Origin: Mycobacterium sp.
Lineage (GTDB): Bacteria > Actinomycetota > Actinomycetes > Mycobacteriales > Mycobacteriaceae
Direction: 5' to 3'
Assembly: GCA_020438915.1 (NCBI GenBank)
Contig: JAGQTR010000083.1
Location: forward strand, 1 to 11,198
DNA: 11,198 bases
Below, piece by piece: positions 1 through 6,522 of the stretch. The translations under genes were made by a program, and so were the position numbers. The notes under the pieces are model-generated. The model was not told the DNA's origin. It saw only the letters and a program-made list of their open reading frames with translations, and made no database searches. Each line of letters starts with the position of its first letter. Positions within the stretch are counted from its first letter, which is position 1.

Positions 1-383
1 TGGACGTCATCGCCGACATCGGCTCCTACCCGGACTGGGTCGCGGAATACCAAGAGGCCGAGGTGCTCGAAACCGATGGCGCCGGCTATCCGAAGGTGGC
101 TCGGCTGGTTCTGGATGCCGCGGTCCTCAAGGACAGCATGGTGCTGTCCTACGACTGGCCCGCCGACCGCAAGTCGGTGACGTGGTCGTTGGTGTCGAGC
201 ACGTTGCTGAAGTCTCTCGAGGGCGCATACCGACTCGCACCCAAGGGGTCTGGCACCGAGGTCACCTATGAACTATCGGTTGACCTGATGATCCCGATGA
301 TCGGCTTGCTCAAGCGGAAGGCCGAGCGTCGGTTGACCGACACCGCACTGAAGGACCTCAAGAAACGAGTCGAGGCTGATTGA
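1..383 (+). CDS. SRPBCC (polyketide cyclase/START-like) protein, TB16.3-like, 5' truncated by window edge
   Basis: The reading frame is open from base 3 to the TGA at 381-383 and gives 126 residues. The M. tuberculosis homologue Rv2185c (TB16.3) is about 144 residues, so roughly 18 N-terminal residues lie outside the window. The visible part has the usual SRPBCC helix-grip pattern: an early helix with DIGSYPDWV, a run of beta strands containing DWPADRKSVTWSL and GTEVTYELSVDL, and a long C-terminal helix (KRKAERRLTDTALKDLKKRVE). These folds enclose a hydrophobic cavity for lipids or other apolar ligands; the ligand here is unknown and no catalytic residue can be assigned. Its stop overlaps a TTG start candidate of the next gene (TTGA at 380-383), so it looks like the upstream member of a translationally coupled group with the ArsA-like ATPase. 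Confidence 0.85.
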   Translation, partial: DVIADIGSYPDWVAEYQEAEVLETDGAGYPKVARLVLDAAVLKDSMVLSYDWPADRKSVTWSLVSSTLLKSLEGAYRLAPKGSGTEVTYELSVDLMIPMIGLLKRKAERRLTDTALKDLKKRVEAD

Positions 384-1662
384 GCGCAGGCACGCCGCCG
401 ATGCCGGACGGCCGTCCGGGAGAACCCGGATCAGCCTGTTCGTAGGCAAAGGCGGCGTAGGTAAGTCAACCCTGGCCACCGCGACGGCGGTGCGTGCTAC
501 GCGCGCCGGGATGCGGGTTTTGATCGTGTCCACTGATCAAGCGCACTCGACCGGAGATGTGCTGGGCACAACAGTCACTCCCACGGGCCGACGGGAGCCC
601 ACCCGGATACTGGCCGAGCTGGAAACGGTGAAGTCGGAGGGCGGTTTCCTCGATGCGCTCGCGCTGGACACCTTGGCGCTGCTGGCGGCCCGGTGGCGAG
701 AGATCGCCGGTCTGATCTCGGCGAGGTTTCCCGAATCAGATATCGGAGAAGTTGCACCCGAGGAGCTTTCGGCGTTACCCGGGGTTCAAGAGGTGCTTGG
801 TCTGCATGAGGTCGGCGAGCTGGCCGACTCGGGAAAGTGGGACCTTGTCGTCGTCGACTGTGCGTCGACTGCCGATGCGATGCGGATGCTCACACTGCCG
901 GCGACGTTCGGGCTGTACCTCGAGCGCGCCTGGCCCAGGCACCGCCGGCTTTCCAGTGGCGAGGACGCACGCTCCACGGCGGTGGTCGCCCTGCTGGAGC
1001 GAATCGGTGCGGCCACCGAATCGCTGGGTACGTTGCTGACCGACGGATCCCGGGTCACGGCCCACCTGGTGATGACCGCCGAGCGGGTGGTCGCCGCCGA
1101 GTCCGTTCGCACCCTTGGCTCGCTGGCGTTGATGGGCGTGCAGGTGGCCGAGCTCATCGTCAACCAGATTCTGGTTGAGGATGATTCGTTCGAATACAGC
1201 AACCTGCCCGAGCACCCGGCTTTCGACTGGTATTCCGAACGCATCGGCGAGCAGCGGACGGTGCTGGGCCAGCTCGACAGCGTCATCGGAGATGTTCAGC
1301 TGGTCATGGTGCCGCACCTGGCGGGCGAACCGATCGGCGCCAAGGCCCTTGCTGAGCTGCTCGATGGTGCGCGCAAACGGGACGGTTCGCCACCTCCGGG
1401 CCCGCTACGGCCCATCGTCGACCGGGAGTCCGGCAGCGGGTTGGACGCCGTCTATCGGTTGCGGGTGGTGTTGCCACAGGTCGACTCCACGGCGCTGTCA
1501 TTAGGTAGGGTCGACGACGACTTGATCATCGGTGTCGGCGGAATGCGACGCCGTGTTCGGCTGGCATCGGTGCTGCGGCGATGCTTCGTCGTCGATGCTG
1601 CACTTCGCGGCACCGAGTTGACCGTTCGATTTCGACCGAACCCGGAGGTGTGGCCGACTTGA
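380..1662 (+). CDS. ArsA/GET3-family ATPase (Rv2184c-like), 5' end apparently frame-disturbed
   Basis: This is a soluble P-loop ATPase of the ArsA/GET3 branch of the SIMIBI class, homologous to M. tuberculosis Rv2184c; its cargo is unknown. The body is in frame 1 and ends at TGA 1660-1662. It shows a deviant Walker A GKGGVGKST (445-471), a switch I-like STDQAHS from 529, and a switch II-like DCASTADAMRML from 856, which differs from the ArsA signature DTAPTGHTLRLL. A later GVQVAELIVNQ matches the base-recognition strand. No ATG, GTG or TTG lies in frame 1 between the stop at 349-351 and GTG 490, and starting at 490 would remove the P-loop. The likely start, TTG 380 overlapping the upstream stop, is in frame 2 and ends at TAG 443. 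One extra G in the 418-420 run would join the frames as MSAGTPPMPDGRPGRTRISL and give about 427 residues. An ATT start at 379 is the alternative. Confidence 0.8.
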
Positions 1663-2075
1663 GTGAGTTCCACACCGGCGCCGAAGCCGGCGGGCGGCGC
1701 CATGCGGACATCCCCGAACTCCGACAAATCGCCGAGTCGATTCTCGACCGACTCGACCCCGCGGTACGGCTGCTGGTGGCCGGAATGCAGGCCGCCGGTC
1801 CCGGCAAATGCGAGCAGGTGTGGTGCCCGGTGTGCGCACTCGCCGCACTGGTCTCCGGTGAGCAACACCCATTGCTCAATATGGTCGCCGAGCACAGCGT
1901 CGCGCTGCTGACTCTGGCCAGGTCGATGCTGGACAACATCGACAGCGTCGGCAAGCCACGGCCGGACCCTCCCACCGAACCCGCGGGCGACAGCACGTCG
2001 GCGGGGTCAACCGAACCGCCGGAACCGGGGCACTATCAGCACATCACGGTCGTCATCAACGATTCTGCCGAGTGA
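1659..2075 (+). CDS. Small conserved mycobacterial protein with C-X4-CPVC motif (Rv2183c-like)
   Basis: This 138-residue protein has no recognisable enzymatic domain; it corresponds in position and sequence character to M. tuberculosis Rv2183c. An N-terminal helix (RQIAESILDRL) leads to a cysteine cluster C51, C56, C59 (CEQVWCPVC), followed by a mostly helical stretch (HPLLNMVAEHSVALLTLARSML), a Pro/Glu/Ser-rich linker at about 90-125, and a short C-terminal strand HITVVIND. The cysteines could bind a metal or form a disulfide; with three cysteines, zinc binding would need another ligand or a dimer. I chose TTG 1659 because it overlaps the ATPase stop (TTGA 1659-1662) and lies 10 bases after GGAGG (1644-1648). 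GTG 1650 is in frame but only one base from that Shine-Dalgarno. Coupling to the ATPase suggests a shared task. Confidence 0.75.
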   Translation: MSEFHTGAEAGGRRHADIPELRQIAESILDRLDPAVRLLVAGMQAAGPGKCEQVWCPVCALAALVSGEQHPLLNMVAEHSVALLTLARSMLDNIDSVGKPRPDPPTEPAGDSTSAGSTEPPEPGHYQHITVVINDSAE

Positions 2076-2154
2076 GTGGAGTCGGGCGCATCTATGGTCG
2101 CGTGCACCCACCGTAGGTAAGGTTGTCCGGAGACGCCGTGCCGGCGGTCGGCCA

Positions 2155-2177
2155 ACCTGACCGCACCGCGGTCAGGT
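2155..2177 (+). promoter_or_regulatory. 10-bp perfect inverted repeat in the leader of the acyltransferase gene
   Basis: ACCTGACCGC (2155-2164) and its exact reverse complement GCGGTCAGGT (2168-2177) are separated by three bases (ACC). The repeat ends five bases before the GGAGG Shine-Dalgarno at 2183-2187. It could be an operator, an RNA hairpin affecting ribosome access, or the end of the upstream transcript; there is no T-tract. It lies in the 116-bp gap after the Rv2183c-like gene, where TATGGT (2092-2097) is a possible but weak -10 element. Confidence 0.55.
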
Positions 2178-2191
2178 GATGCGGAGGGTCT

Positions 2192-2917
2192 ATGTGGTAC
2201 TGGCTGTTCAAGTTCATCTTCATGGGGCCGGTGCTGAGTCTACTCGGGCGTCCCAAAGTTGAAGGGCTGGAAAATGTTCCGTCGTCCGGAGCAGTGATTC
2301 TGGCCAGTAACCACCTCGCGGTGGCGGACAGCTTCTATCTACCGTTGGTGGTCAGCCGGCGGATCACCTTCCTGGCGAAAGCCGAGTACTTCACCGGCAC
2401 CGGCATCAAGGGGTGGTTCACCCGCTGGTTCTACACCGTTGCCGGTCAGGTGCCGATCGATCGCTCCGATGCCGACAGCGCCCAGAGCGCGTTGACCACC
2501 GCAGAACGGATCGTCGGGGAAGGCAAACTTCTCGGGATGTACCCCGAAGGCACCCGGTCGCCCGACGGACGGCTCTATAAGGGCAAGACCGGGCTTGCGC
2601 GGCTGGCGCTTCAGACACAGGTTCCGGTGATTCCGGTGGCGATGATCGGAACCGACAGCGTGAACCCCCCGGGTAGCAAGATGTGGCGCTTCGGCCGGGT
2701 GCAGGTCAAGTTCGGCAAGCCGATGGACTTCAGCCGTTTCGAGGGGCTGGCGGGCAATCGCTTCATCGAACGCGCCGTCATCGACGAAGTGATGTACGAG
2801 TTGATGCAGCTGTCAGGTCAGGAGTACGTCGATCTCTACGCGGCCGACATCAAACAGGGAAAAGAGCAGGGAGCGGTGAAACCGCCGACACGGCTCCCTG
2901 AAGCAGCTGCCGGCTGA
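2192..2917 (+). CDS. plsM: sn-glycerolipid 1-acyl-glycerol-3-phosphate-type acyltransferase (PlsC family, Rv2182c/PlsM-like)
   Basis: This 241-residue PlsC-family protein transfers an acyl chain to a glycerophosphate acceptor during phospholipid synthesis at the inner face of the membrane. It is very close to M. tuberculosis Rv2182c, for which the name PlsM has been used; the sn position is taken from that work as I recall it, not from this sequence. Motif I, NHLAVAD, gives the H41-X4-D46 pair. Motif III, YPEGTR, is centred on E119-G120, and motif IV is VIPVAMIGTD. The N-terminus WYWLFKFIFMGP is a hydrophobic membrane anchor or interfacial helix. ATG 2192 follows GGAGG (2183-2187) with a four-base spacer, and the N-terminus matches the M. 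tuberculosis homologue. A 116-bp gap containing a perfect hairpin separates it from the upstream genes, so it probably has its own control. It ends 14 bases from the convergent mannosyltransferase. Confidence 0.92.
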   Translation: MWYWLFKFIFMGPVLSLLGRPKVEGLENVPSSGAVILASNHLAVADSFYLPLVVSRRITFLAKAEYFTGTGIKGWFTRWFYTVAGQVPIDRSDADSAQSALTTAERIVGEGKLLGMYPEGTRSPDGRLYKGKTGLARLALQTQVPVIPVAMIGTDSVNPPGSKMWRFGRVQVKFGKPMDFSRFEGLAGNRFIERAVIDEVMYELMQLSGQEYVDLYAADIKQGKEQGAVKPPTRLPEAAAG

Positions 2918-2925
2918 GCCGGCTG
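2904..2925. terminator. Possible bidirectional terminator hairpin between convergent genes
   Basis: Around the acyltransferase stop codon, CCGGC (2910-2914) pairs with GCCGG (2918-2922) across a TGA loop. CAG (2904-2906) can pair with CTG (2923-2925) past a three-base bulge. It sits at the convergent junction with the mannosyltransferase stop at 2932. There is no T-tract, as is common for mycobacterial terminators, so the call rests on position and pairing only. Confidence 0.35.
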
Positions 2926-2931
2926 GATTCG

Positions 2932-4230
2932 TTATGGCGGGCCCGCCGGGGCCTTGACGACCGGCACGACGGGCACCGCGCCCACCGAGGGTGTGTCCCG
3001 GCCGACACTGCGGACCGCTGCCGCGCCGATGGCGATGATCACTGCGAGTGCCCACCAGAGATACGAGCCGCCGACCAGTTGGCGCCACAGTGACGCCGCG
3101 GTTTCACGGTGTTCGGGCAACAAGGTGATCGGGGACCACACCATCAGCGCCAGCCCGGCGGCCGAAACCGCTCCGAGTGCGGCGTTCGGCAGCCGTATTG
3201 CGAGCACTGTCGTCACCAGCACGGTGGGTAGCGCCCAGACCCAGTGATGTGACCACGACACCGGCGAGACCGCCAGTCCGAACATCGCCACGCAGATCAA
3301 CGCCAGTACTGGTTGGCCGACCTGCAGTGCGCGGCGACTGGCCCAGATCGTCAGGCCGAGCACCGCGAAGCACGCGAGCGTCCACAGGATGAACCGCTCA
3401 CCTTCACCGAGGCCAAGTCGGGCCAGCGCGCCGGCGATGTTCTGGTTCGTGTTAAGCGTCGCGGTACCGATGCGGTCGGTGTTACCGATCGTCTCGGTCC
3501 AGTAGACCCAGGAGTCTCGCCATGCGAATGCGAAACCGGCCAGTGTCGCCACGGCGGCCGAGGCGGCAGCCACCACCAGCGCACGGGTGTCTCGCTTCAA
3601 CAGGAAGTACAGCAGGAAGACCGCGGGAGTTAGCTTGAGTGCGATCGCGACACCGAGGAGCAGGCCCCGCGGCCAGGGCGTCCTGCGGGGCACACAATCG
3701 GCGATGACCAGGGTCATCAGCACGACATTGATCTGGCCGAAGTCGAAATTCGACCGGATCGGCTCGAGAAACATGGCCGCGGGTGCGACGATTGCGGCGG
3801 CCAGCCAACACCGCCGGGCCCATGCCGGCTCACCGGTGACCCGAGTGACGGGCCACACGTCCAATCGAGTGAGCACGATGACCGTCGAGGCCACCAGCAA
3901 GATCAGGGTGGTCAAGGTAATGGCCACGCTCGCGCCGCTCAGCGACAGCAGCGCGAACGGGGAGAACAGGACGGCGGCCAGCGGCGGATAGGTAAAGGGC
4001 AGGTCCAGGCCGCCTTGGGTCTGGAAAATCGCACCGTCGGCGTAGAGCGGCAGACCATCGAGCCAGGCCCGTCCGCCCATGCGGTACACATCTACATCGA
4101 TCCGGTAGGGCGTATGCCCGAGAAGTCGCCAGGCCGCCCACGCCAATGCCGCTGCGGCCAGCAGTTGGAAAAGCCGCCAAGCGAGCTTCAGCCCCCAAAC
4201 AGCCCCGCCGGGCGACCGCCAAGTACTCAT
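2932..4230 (-). CDS. mptC: GT-C polyprenyl-phosphomannose-dependent alpha-1,2-mannosyltransferase (Rv2181/MptC-like)
   Basis: This 432-residue multi-pass membrane protein (DUF2029/GT87 type) matches M. tuberculosis Rv2181 closely, for example in SNFDFGQINVVLMTLVIADC, ALKLTPAVFLLYFLLKRD and SPVSWSHHWVWALP. The known enzyme adds alpha-1,2-mannose branches to the lipomannan/lipoarabinomannan backbone on the outer face of the membrane, using polyprenyl-phosphomannose. About ten hydrophobic segments are visible. The first is at about 18-37 and is followed by an external loop with the acidic cluster RIDVDVY (D45, D47), the usual place for the GT-C catalytic aspartate. I chose ATG at 4230-4228 (MSTWRSPGG) because the homologue starts the same way; in-frame starts at 4239 and 4254 are less likely. 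There is no Shine-Dalgarno, but a TANNNT -10 (4246-4241) implies a very short leader. A long palindrome lies directly upstream. Confidence 0.92.
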   Translation of the reverse strand: MSTWRSPGGAVWGLKLAWRLFQLLAAAALAWAAWRLLGHTPYRIDVDVYRMGGRAWLDGLPLYADGAIFQTQGGLDLPFTYPPLAAVLFSPFALLSLSGASVAITLTTLILLVASTVIVLTRLDVWPVTRVTGEPAWARRCWLAAAIVAPAAMFLEPIRSNFDFGQINVVLMTLVIADCVPRRTPWPRGLLLGVAIALKLTPAVFLLYFLLKRDTRALVVAAASAAVATLAGFAFAWRDSWVYWTETIGNTDRIGTATLNTNQNIAGALARLGLGEGERFILWTLACFAVLGLTIWASRRALQVGQPVLALICVAMFGLAVSPVSWSHHWVWALPTVLVTTVLAIRLPNAALGAVSAAGLALMVWSPITLLPEHRETAASLWRQLVGGSYLWWALAVIIAIGAAAVRSVGRDTPSVGAVPVVPVVKAPAGPP

Positions 4231-4240
4231 GTCGCACATC

Positions 4241-4246
4241 AGACTA
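4241..4246 (-). promoter_or_regulatory. -10 element of the mannosyltransferase gene
   Basis: On the minus strand this reads TAGTCT, a TANNNT -10 hexamer. Transcription starting 7-8 bases downstream would begin at about 4233-4234, only a few bases before the ATG at 4230. The absence of a Shine-Dalgarno fits a leaderless or near-leaderless message. No good -35 hexamer is visible; that region is taken up by the palindrome at 4260-4281. Confidence 0.45.
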
Positions 4247-4259
4247 TCGCCCACCGGTG

Positions 4260-4281
4260 CGCGGACGGATATCCGTCCGCG
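4260..4281. promoter_or_regulatory. 22-bp perfect palindrome, candidate operator between divergent promoters
   Basis: Bases 4261-4280 read GCGGACGGATATCCGTCCGC, which equals its own reverse complement, and the flanking C/G pair extends it to 22 bp with no spacer. It is centred at 4270.5, close to midway between the minus-strand -10 (4241-4246) and a plus-strand -10 candidate (4300-4305). It would cover the -35 positions of both promoters. The regulator is unknown. Confidence 0.6.
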
Positions 4282-4299
4282 GACGCGTTCAGGACGGCG

Positions 4300-4305
4300 T
4301 AAGTT
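4300..4305 (+). promoter_or_regulatory. -10 element for the small membrane ORF / exoribonuclease transcript
   Basis: TAAGTT fits TANNNT and is followed by seven bases and then GTG 4313, the spacing expected for leaderless initiation at that GTG. The same seven-base arrangement occurs at pknL and the Rv2175c-like gene in this window. The predicted -35 position (about 4277-4283) falls at the edge of the palindrome. Confidence 0.4.
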
Positions 4306-4312
4306 TTCTCCG

Positions 4313-4549
4313 GTGCGCCCAACCCTGGACCTCGACGTGGGCTCGGTGATACCGCACTCACGCGCTAGCCCTACTGTGTTGCCTGGTCGTATTCATCCTC
4401 ACCTTTTCCGTGACCGGCACATCCACCTCCTGGCGATCGGTGTGATCCTGGTCATGGTCTCCGGGGTGACGATGGTGACACTGGCGGTCGAGGGGGGAGT
4501 ACCCGAGTTCACGGCTGCTTCAACCCCGCCAGGTGAGGAAGTCGAATAA
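4313..4549 (+). CDS. Small putative membrane protein, reading frame probably disturbed in the middle
   Basis: Frame 2 is open from GTG 4313 to TAA 4547-4549 and gives 78 residues. The C-terminal half contains a clear transmembrane segment (ILVMVSGVTMVTLAVEGG) and an acidic tail. The middle of this frame (SRASPTVLPGRIHPHLFRDRH) is not hydrophobic and uses many T-ending codons. Between about 4350 and 4442 the next frame instead encodes a second strong transmembrane segment (LALLCCLVVFILTFSVTG), with about 74% G/C at third positions against about 60% in frame 2. One extra base near 4349 and one missing base near 4442 would give a two-helix protein of about 79 residues. In M. tuberculosis this position holds Rv2180c, a much larger membrane protein, so this may be a remnant or an unrelated small gene. 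Its stop is three bases before the exoribonuclease start, suggesting one transcript. Confidence 0.45.
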   Translation: MRPTLDLDVGSVIPHSRASPTVLPGRIHPHLFRDRHIHLLAIGVILVMVSGVTMVTLAVEGGVPEFTAASTPPGEEVE

Positions 4550-4552
4550 GTC

Positions 4553-5032
4553 GTGCGGTACTTCTATGACACCGAGTTCATCGACGACGGCCTCACGATT
4601 GATTTGATCTCCATCGGTGTGGTCGCCGAAGATGGCCGCGAATATTACGCGATTTCAACAGAATTCGATCCCGAGCGAGCCGGGCGATGGGTGCGACAGA
4701 ATGTGCTGCCCAAACTGCCCTCACCGGCTTCGCCGCTCTGGCGCTCACGCAGACAGATTCGCGCCGAGCTCGAAGATTTCTTCGGAATCGACGGTGACGA
4801 GCCGATCGAGCTGTGGGCGTGGGTAGGTGCCTACGACCATGTAGTCCTCTGCCAGCTGTGGGGTCCCATGACCGATCTGCCGCCGGCGATACCCCGATTC
4901 ACACGCGAATTACGGCAGTTCTGGGAGGATCGCGGGTGCCCCCGGATGCCACCGCGGCCCCGTGATGCCCACGACGCCCTCGTCGACGCCAAGCACAACC
5001 TGCACCGATTCCGCATCATGGCTCATCGCTGA
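4553..5032 (+). CDS. 3'-5' exoribonuclease of the DEDDh type (Rv2179c family)
   Basis: This 159-residue protein is homologous to M. tuberculosis Rv2179c, the structurally defined founder of a 3'-5' exoribonuclease family related to RNase T. The two-metal active site can be read directly: D6 and E8 in FYDTEFIDDG, D95 in VGAYDHVVL, then H140 and D145 in AHDALVDAKHN, which is the DEDDh arrangement. The protein acts in the cytoplasm on RNA 3' ends, and its physiological substrate is not evident. The GTG start at 4553 is three bases after the stop of the small membrane ORF and about 11 bases after a GTGAGGAAG purine stretch (4533-4541). The length is close to the family's usual 160-170 residues. 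It is followed after 61 bases by aroG, which appears to have its own promoter. Confidence 0.93.
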   Translation: MRYFYDTEFIDDGLTIDLISIGVVAEDGREYYAISTEFDPERAGRWVRQNVLPKLPSPASPLWRSRRQIRAELEDFFGIDGDEPIELWAWVGAYDHVVLCQLWGPMTDLPPAIPRFTRELRQFWEDRGCPRMPPRPRDAHDALVDAKHNLHRFRIMAHR

Positions 5033-5043
5033 GGGATGGGCAG

Positions 5044-5058
5044 GCCCGCTGCGCGGGT
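5044..5058 (+). terminator. Short GC hairpin after the exoribonuclease gene
   Basis: CCCGC (5045-5049) and GCGGG (5053-5057) form a five-base-pair stem with a TGC loop, extendable by one G-T pair. It starts 12 bases after the exoribonuclease stop. There is no T-tract, and the hairpin lies just before the expected -35 region of aroG, so it could be an operator half rather than a terminator. Confidence 0.25.
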
Positions 5059-5081
5059 GAAAACAACGTGTTCGAGCCCGT

Positions 5082-5087
5082 TACCAT
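5082..5087 (+). promoter_or_regulatory. -10 element of aroG, leaderless arrangement
   Basis: TACCAT fits the TANNNT consensus and is followed by six bases and then the aroG GTG at 5094, so transcription would begin at or next to the start codon. No Shine-Dalgarno precedes GTG 5094, which agrees with leaderless translation. A TGAAAA stretch at 5058-5063 is a poor -35 candidate. Confidence 0.5.
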
Positions 5088-5093
5088 GGACGG

Positions 5094-6494
5094 GTGAATT
5101 GGACCGTCGATGTACCCATCGACCAGCTGCCGGATCTGCCGCCGCTGCCCGAGGAGCTGCGGCAACGGTTGGATGCGGCGCTCGCCCGGCCCGCTCTGCA
5201 GCAACCAAGCTGGCCCGCGGACCAGGCCAAGGCGATGCGGACGGTGTTGGAGAGCGTTCCGCCGGTCACCGTGCCGTCGGAGATCGAGCGGCTCAAATCG
5301 CAGCTGGCCGACGTCGCGCGCGGTGAAGCTTTTCTGCTGCAGGGCGGAGACTGCGCCGAGACATTCGTCGACAACACCGAACCGCACATCCGCGCCAACA
5401 TCCGCGCCTTACTGCAGATGGCGGTGGTTCTCACCTATGGCGCCAGCATGCCGGTGGTGAAGGTGGCCCGGATCGCCGGGCAATACGCCAAGCCACGTTC
5501 GGCCGACATCGATGCCCTGGGCCTGAGGTCCTACCGAGGCGACATGATCAACGGGTTCGCCCCCGATGCCGCCGTGCGTGAACACGATGCGTCACGACTG
5601 GTGCGTGCCTATGCCAACGCCAGCGCCACGATGAATCTGGTGCGTGCCCTGACGTCGTCGGGCCTGGCATCGCTGCACCAGGTGCACGCCTGGAATCGGG
5701 AATTCGTTCGCACTTCGCCGGCCGGAGCCCGGTATGAGGCGCTGGCCAGCGAGATCGATCGCGGACTGCGCTTCATGAGCGCCTGCGGGGTCAACGACCG
5801 CAACCTCGACACCGCCGAGATCTATGCCAGCCATGAGGCGCTGGTGCTCGACTACGAACGGGCCATGTTGCGCTTGGACAACGGCGACCCTGCCGCCGAA
5901 GGGGCCAGTCCGAAGCTCTACGACCTCTCGGCACACTACGTGTGGATCGGTGAGCGAACCCGTCAGCTCGACGGTGCCCACATCGCGTTCGCCGAGGTGA
6001 TCGCCAACCCGATCGGCGTGAAAATCGGCCCAACGACATCGCCGGAGTTGGCCGTGGAGTATGTGGAGCGCCTGGATCCGCACAACGTGCCGGGGCGCCT
6101 CACGTTGGTCAGCCGGATGGGCAACGGCAAGGTGCGCGACATGCTTCCGCCAATCATCGAAAAGGTGCAGGCCTCCGGGCATCAGGTGATCTGGCAGTGT
6201 GATCCGATGCACGGCAACACCCATGAATCCTCAACGGGTTATAAGACCCGCCACTTCGACCGCATCGTCGACGAAGTGCAGGGGTTCTTCGAGGTGCATC
6301 ACGGCTTGGGCACCCATCCCGGCGGTATCCATGTCGAGATCACCGGTGAGAACGTCACCGAGTGTCTCGGCGGGGCGCAAGATATTTCGGATCACGACCT
6401 GGGTGGCCGTTATGAGACTGCCTGCGACCCAAGGCTGAATACTCAGCAGTCGCTGGAGTTGGCTTTCCTGGTTGCCGAAATGCTGCGCGACTGA
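5094..6494 (+). CDS. aroG: 3-deoxy-D-arabino-heptulosonate 7-phosphate synthase, class II (AroG)
   Basis: This 466-residue cytoplasmic enzyme condenses phosphoenolpyruvate with erythrose 4-phosphate to give DAHP, the first step of the shikimate pathway to aromatic amino acids. It is nearly collinear with M. tuberculosis AroG (Rv2178c, 462 residues) and starts with the same MNWTVD. The metal-binding cysteine is C87 in LLQGGDCAETF. The other ligands lie in QCDPMHGNTHESSTG (His), HVEITGENVTEC (Glu) and ACDPRLN (Asp). The PEP-contacting GQYAKPRS and WIGERTR segments are intact. The four extra residues fall in a variable loop near RLDNGDPAAEGASPK (about 5875-5920). In M. tuberculosis this enzyme is allosterically inhibited by aromatic amino acids and binds chorismate mutase; the high conservation suggests the same here. 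The gene is convergent with pknL, with a 24-bp gap. Confidence 0.97.
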   Translation: MNWTVDVPIDQLPDLPPLPEELRQRLDAALARPALQQPSWPADQAKAMRTVLESVPPVTVPSEIERLKSQLADVARGEAFLLQGGDCAETFVDNTEPHIRANIRALLQMAVVLTYGASMPVVKVARIAGQYAKPRSADIDALGLRSYRGDMINGFAPDAAVREHDASRLVRAYANASATMNLVRALTSSGLASLHQVHAWNREFVRTSPAGARYEALASEIDRGLRFMSACGVNDRNLDTAEIYASHEALVLDYERAMLRLDNGDPAAEGASPKLYDLSAHYVWIGERTRQLDGAHIAFAEVIANPIGVKIGPTTSPELAVEYVERLDPHNVPGRLTLVSRMGNGKVRDMLPPIIEKVQASGHQVIWQCDPMHGNTHESSTGYKTRHFDRIVDEVQGFFEVHHGLGTHPGGIHVEITGENVTECLGGAQDISDHDLGGRYETACDPRLNTQQSLELAFLVAEMLRD

Positions 6495-6522
6495 TCGCAC
6501 ACACCGACAGCCCGGTGGTCAG
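6491..6522. terminator. Possible shared terminator between aroG and pknL
   Basis: CACCG (6502-6506) can pair with CGGTG (6513-6517) across a six-base loop, and CTGA (6491-6494) can pair with TCAG (6519-6522) outside it. The imperfect hairpin spans the 24-bp gap between the two convergent stop codons. There is no T-tract. Confidence 0.28.

Noticed and set aside
775..1317. Minus-strand ORFs of 166-180 codons inside the ArsA-like gene
   Set aside because: They are antisense shadows of a conserved ATPase; the translation is rich in His, Arg and Gln and has no motif.
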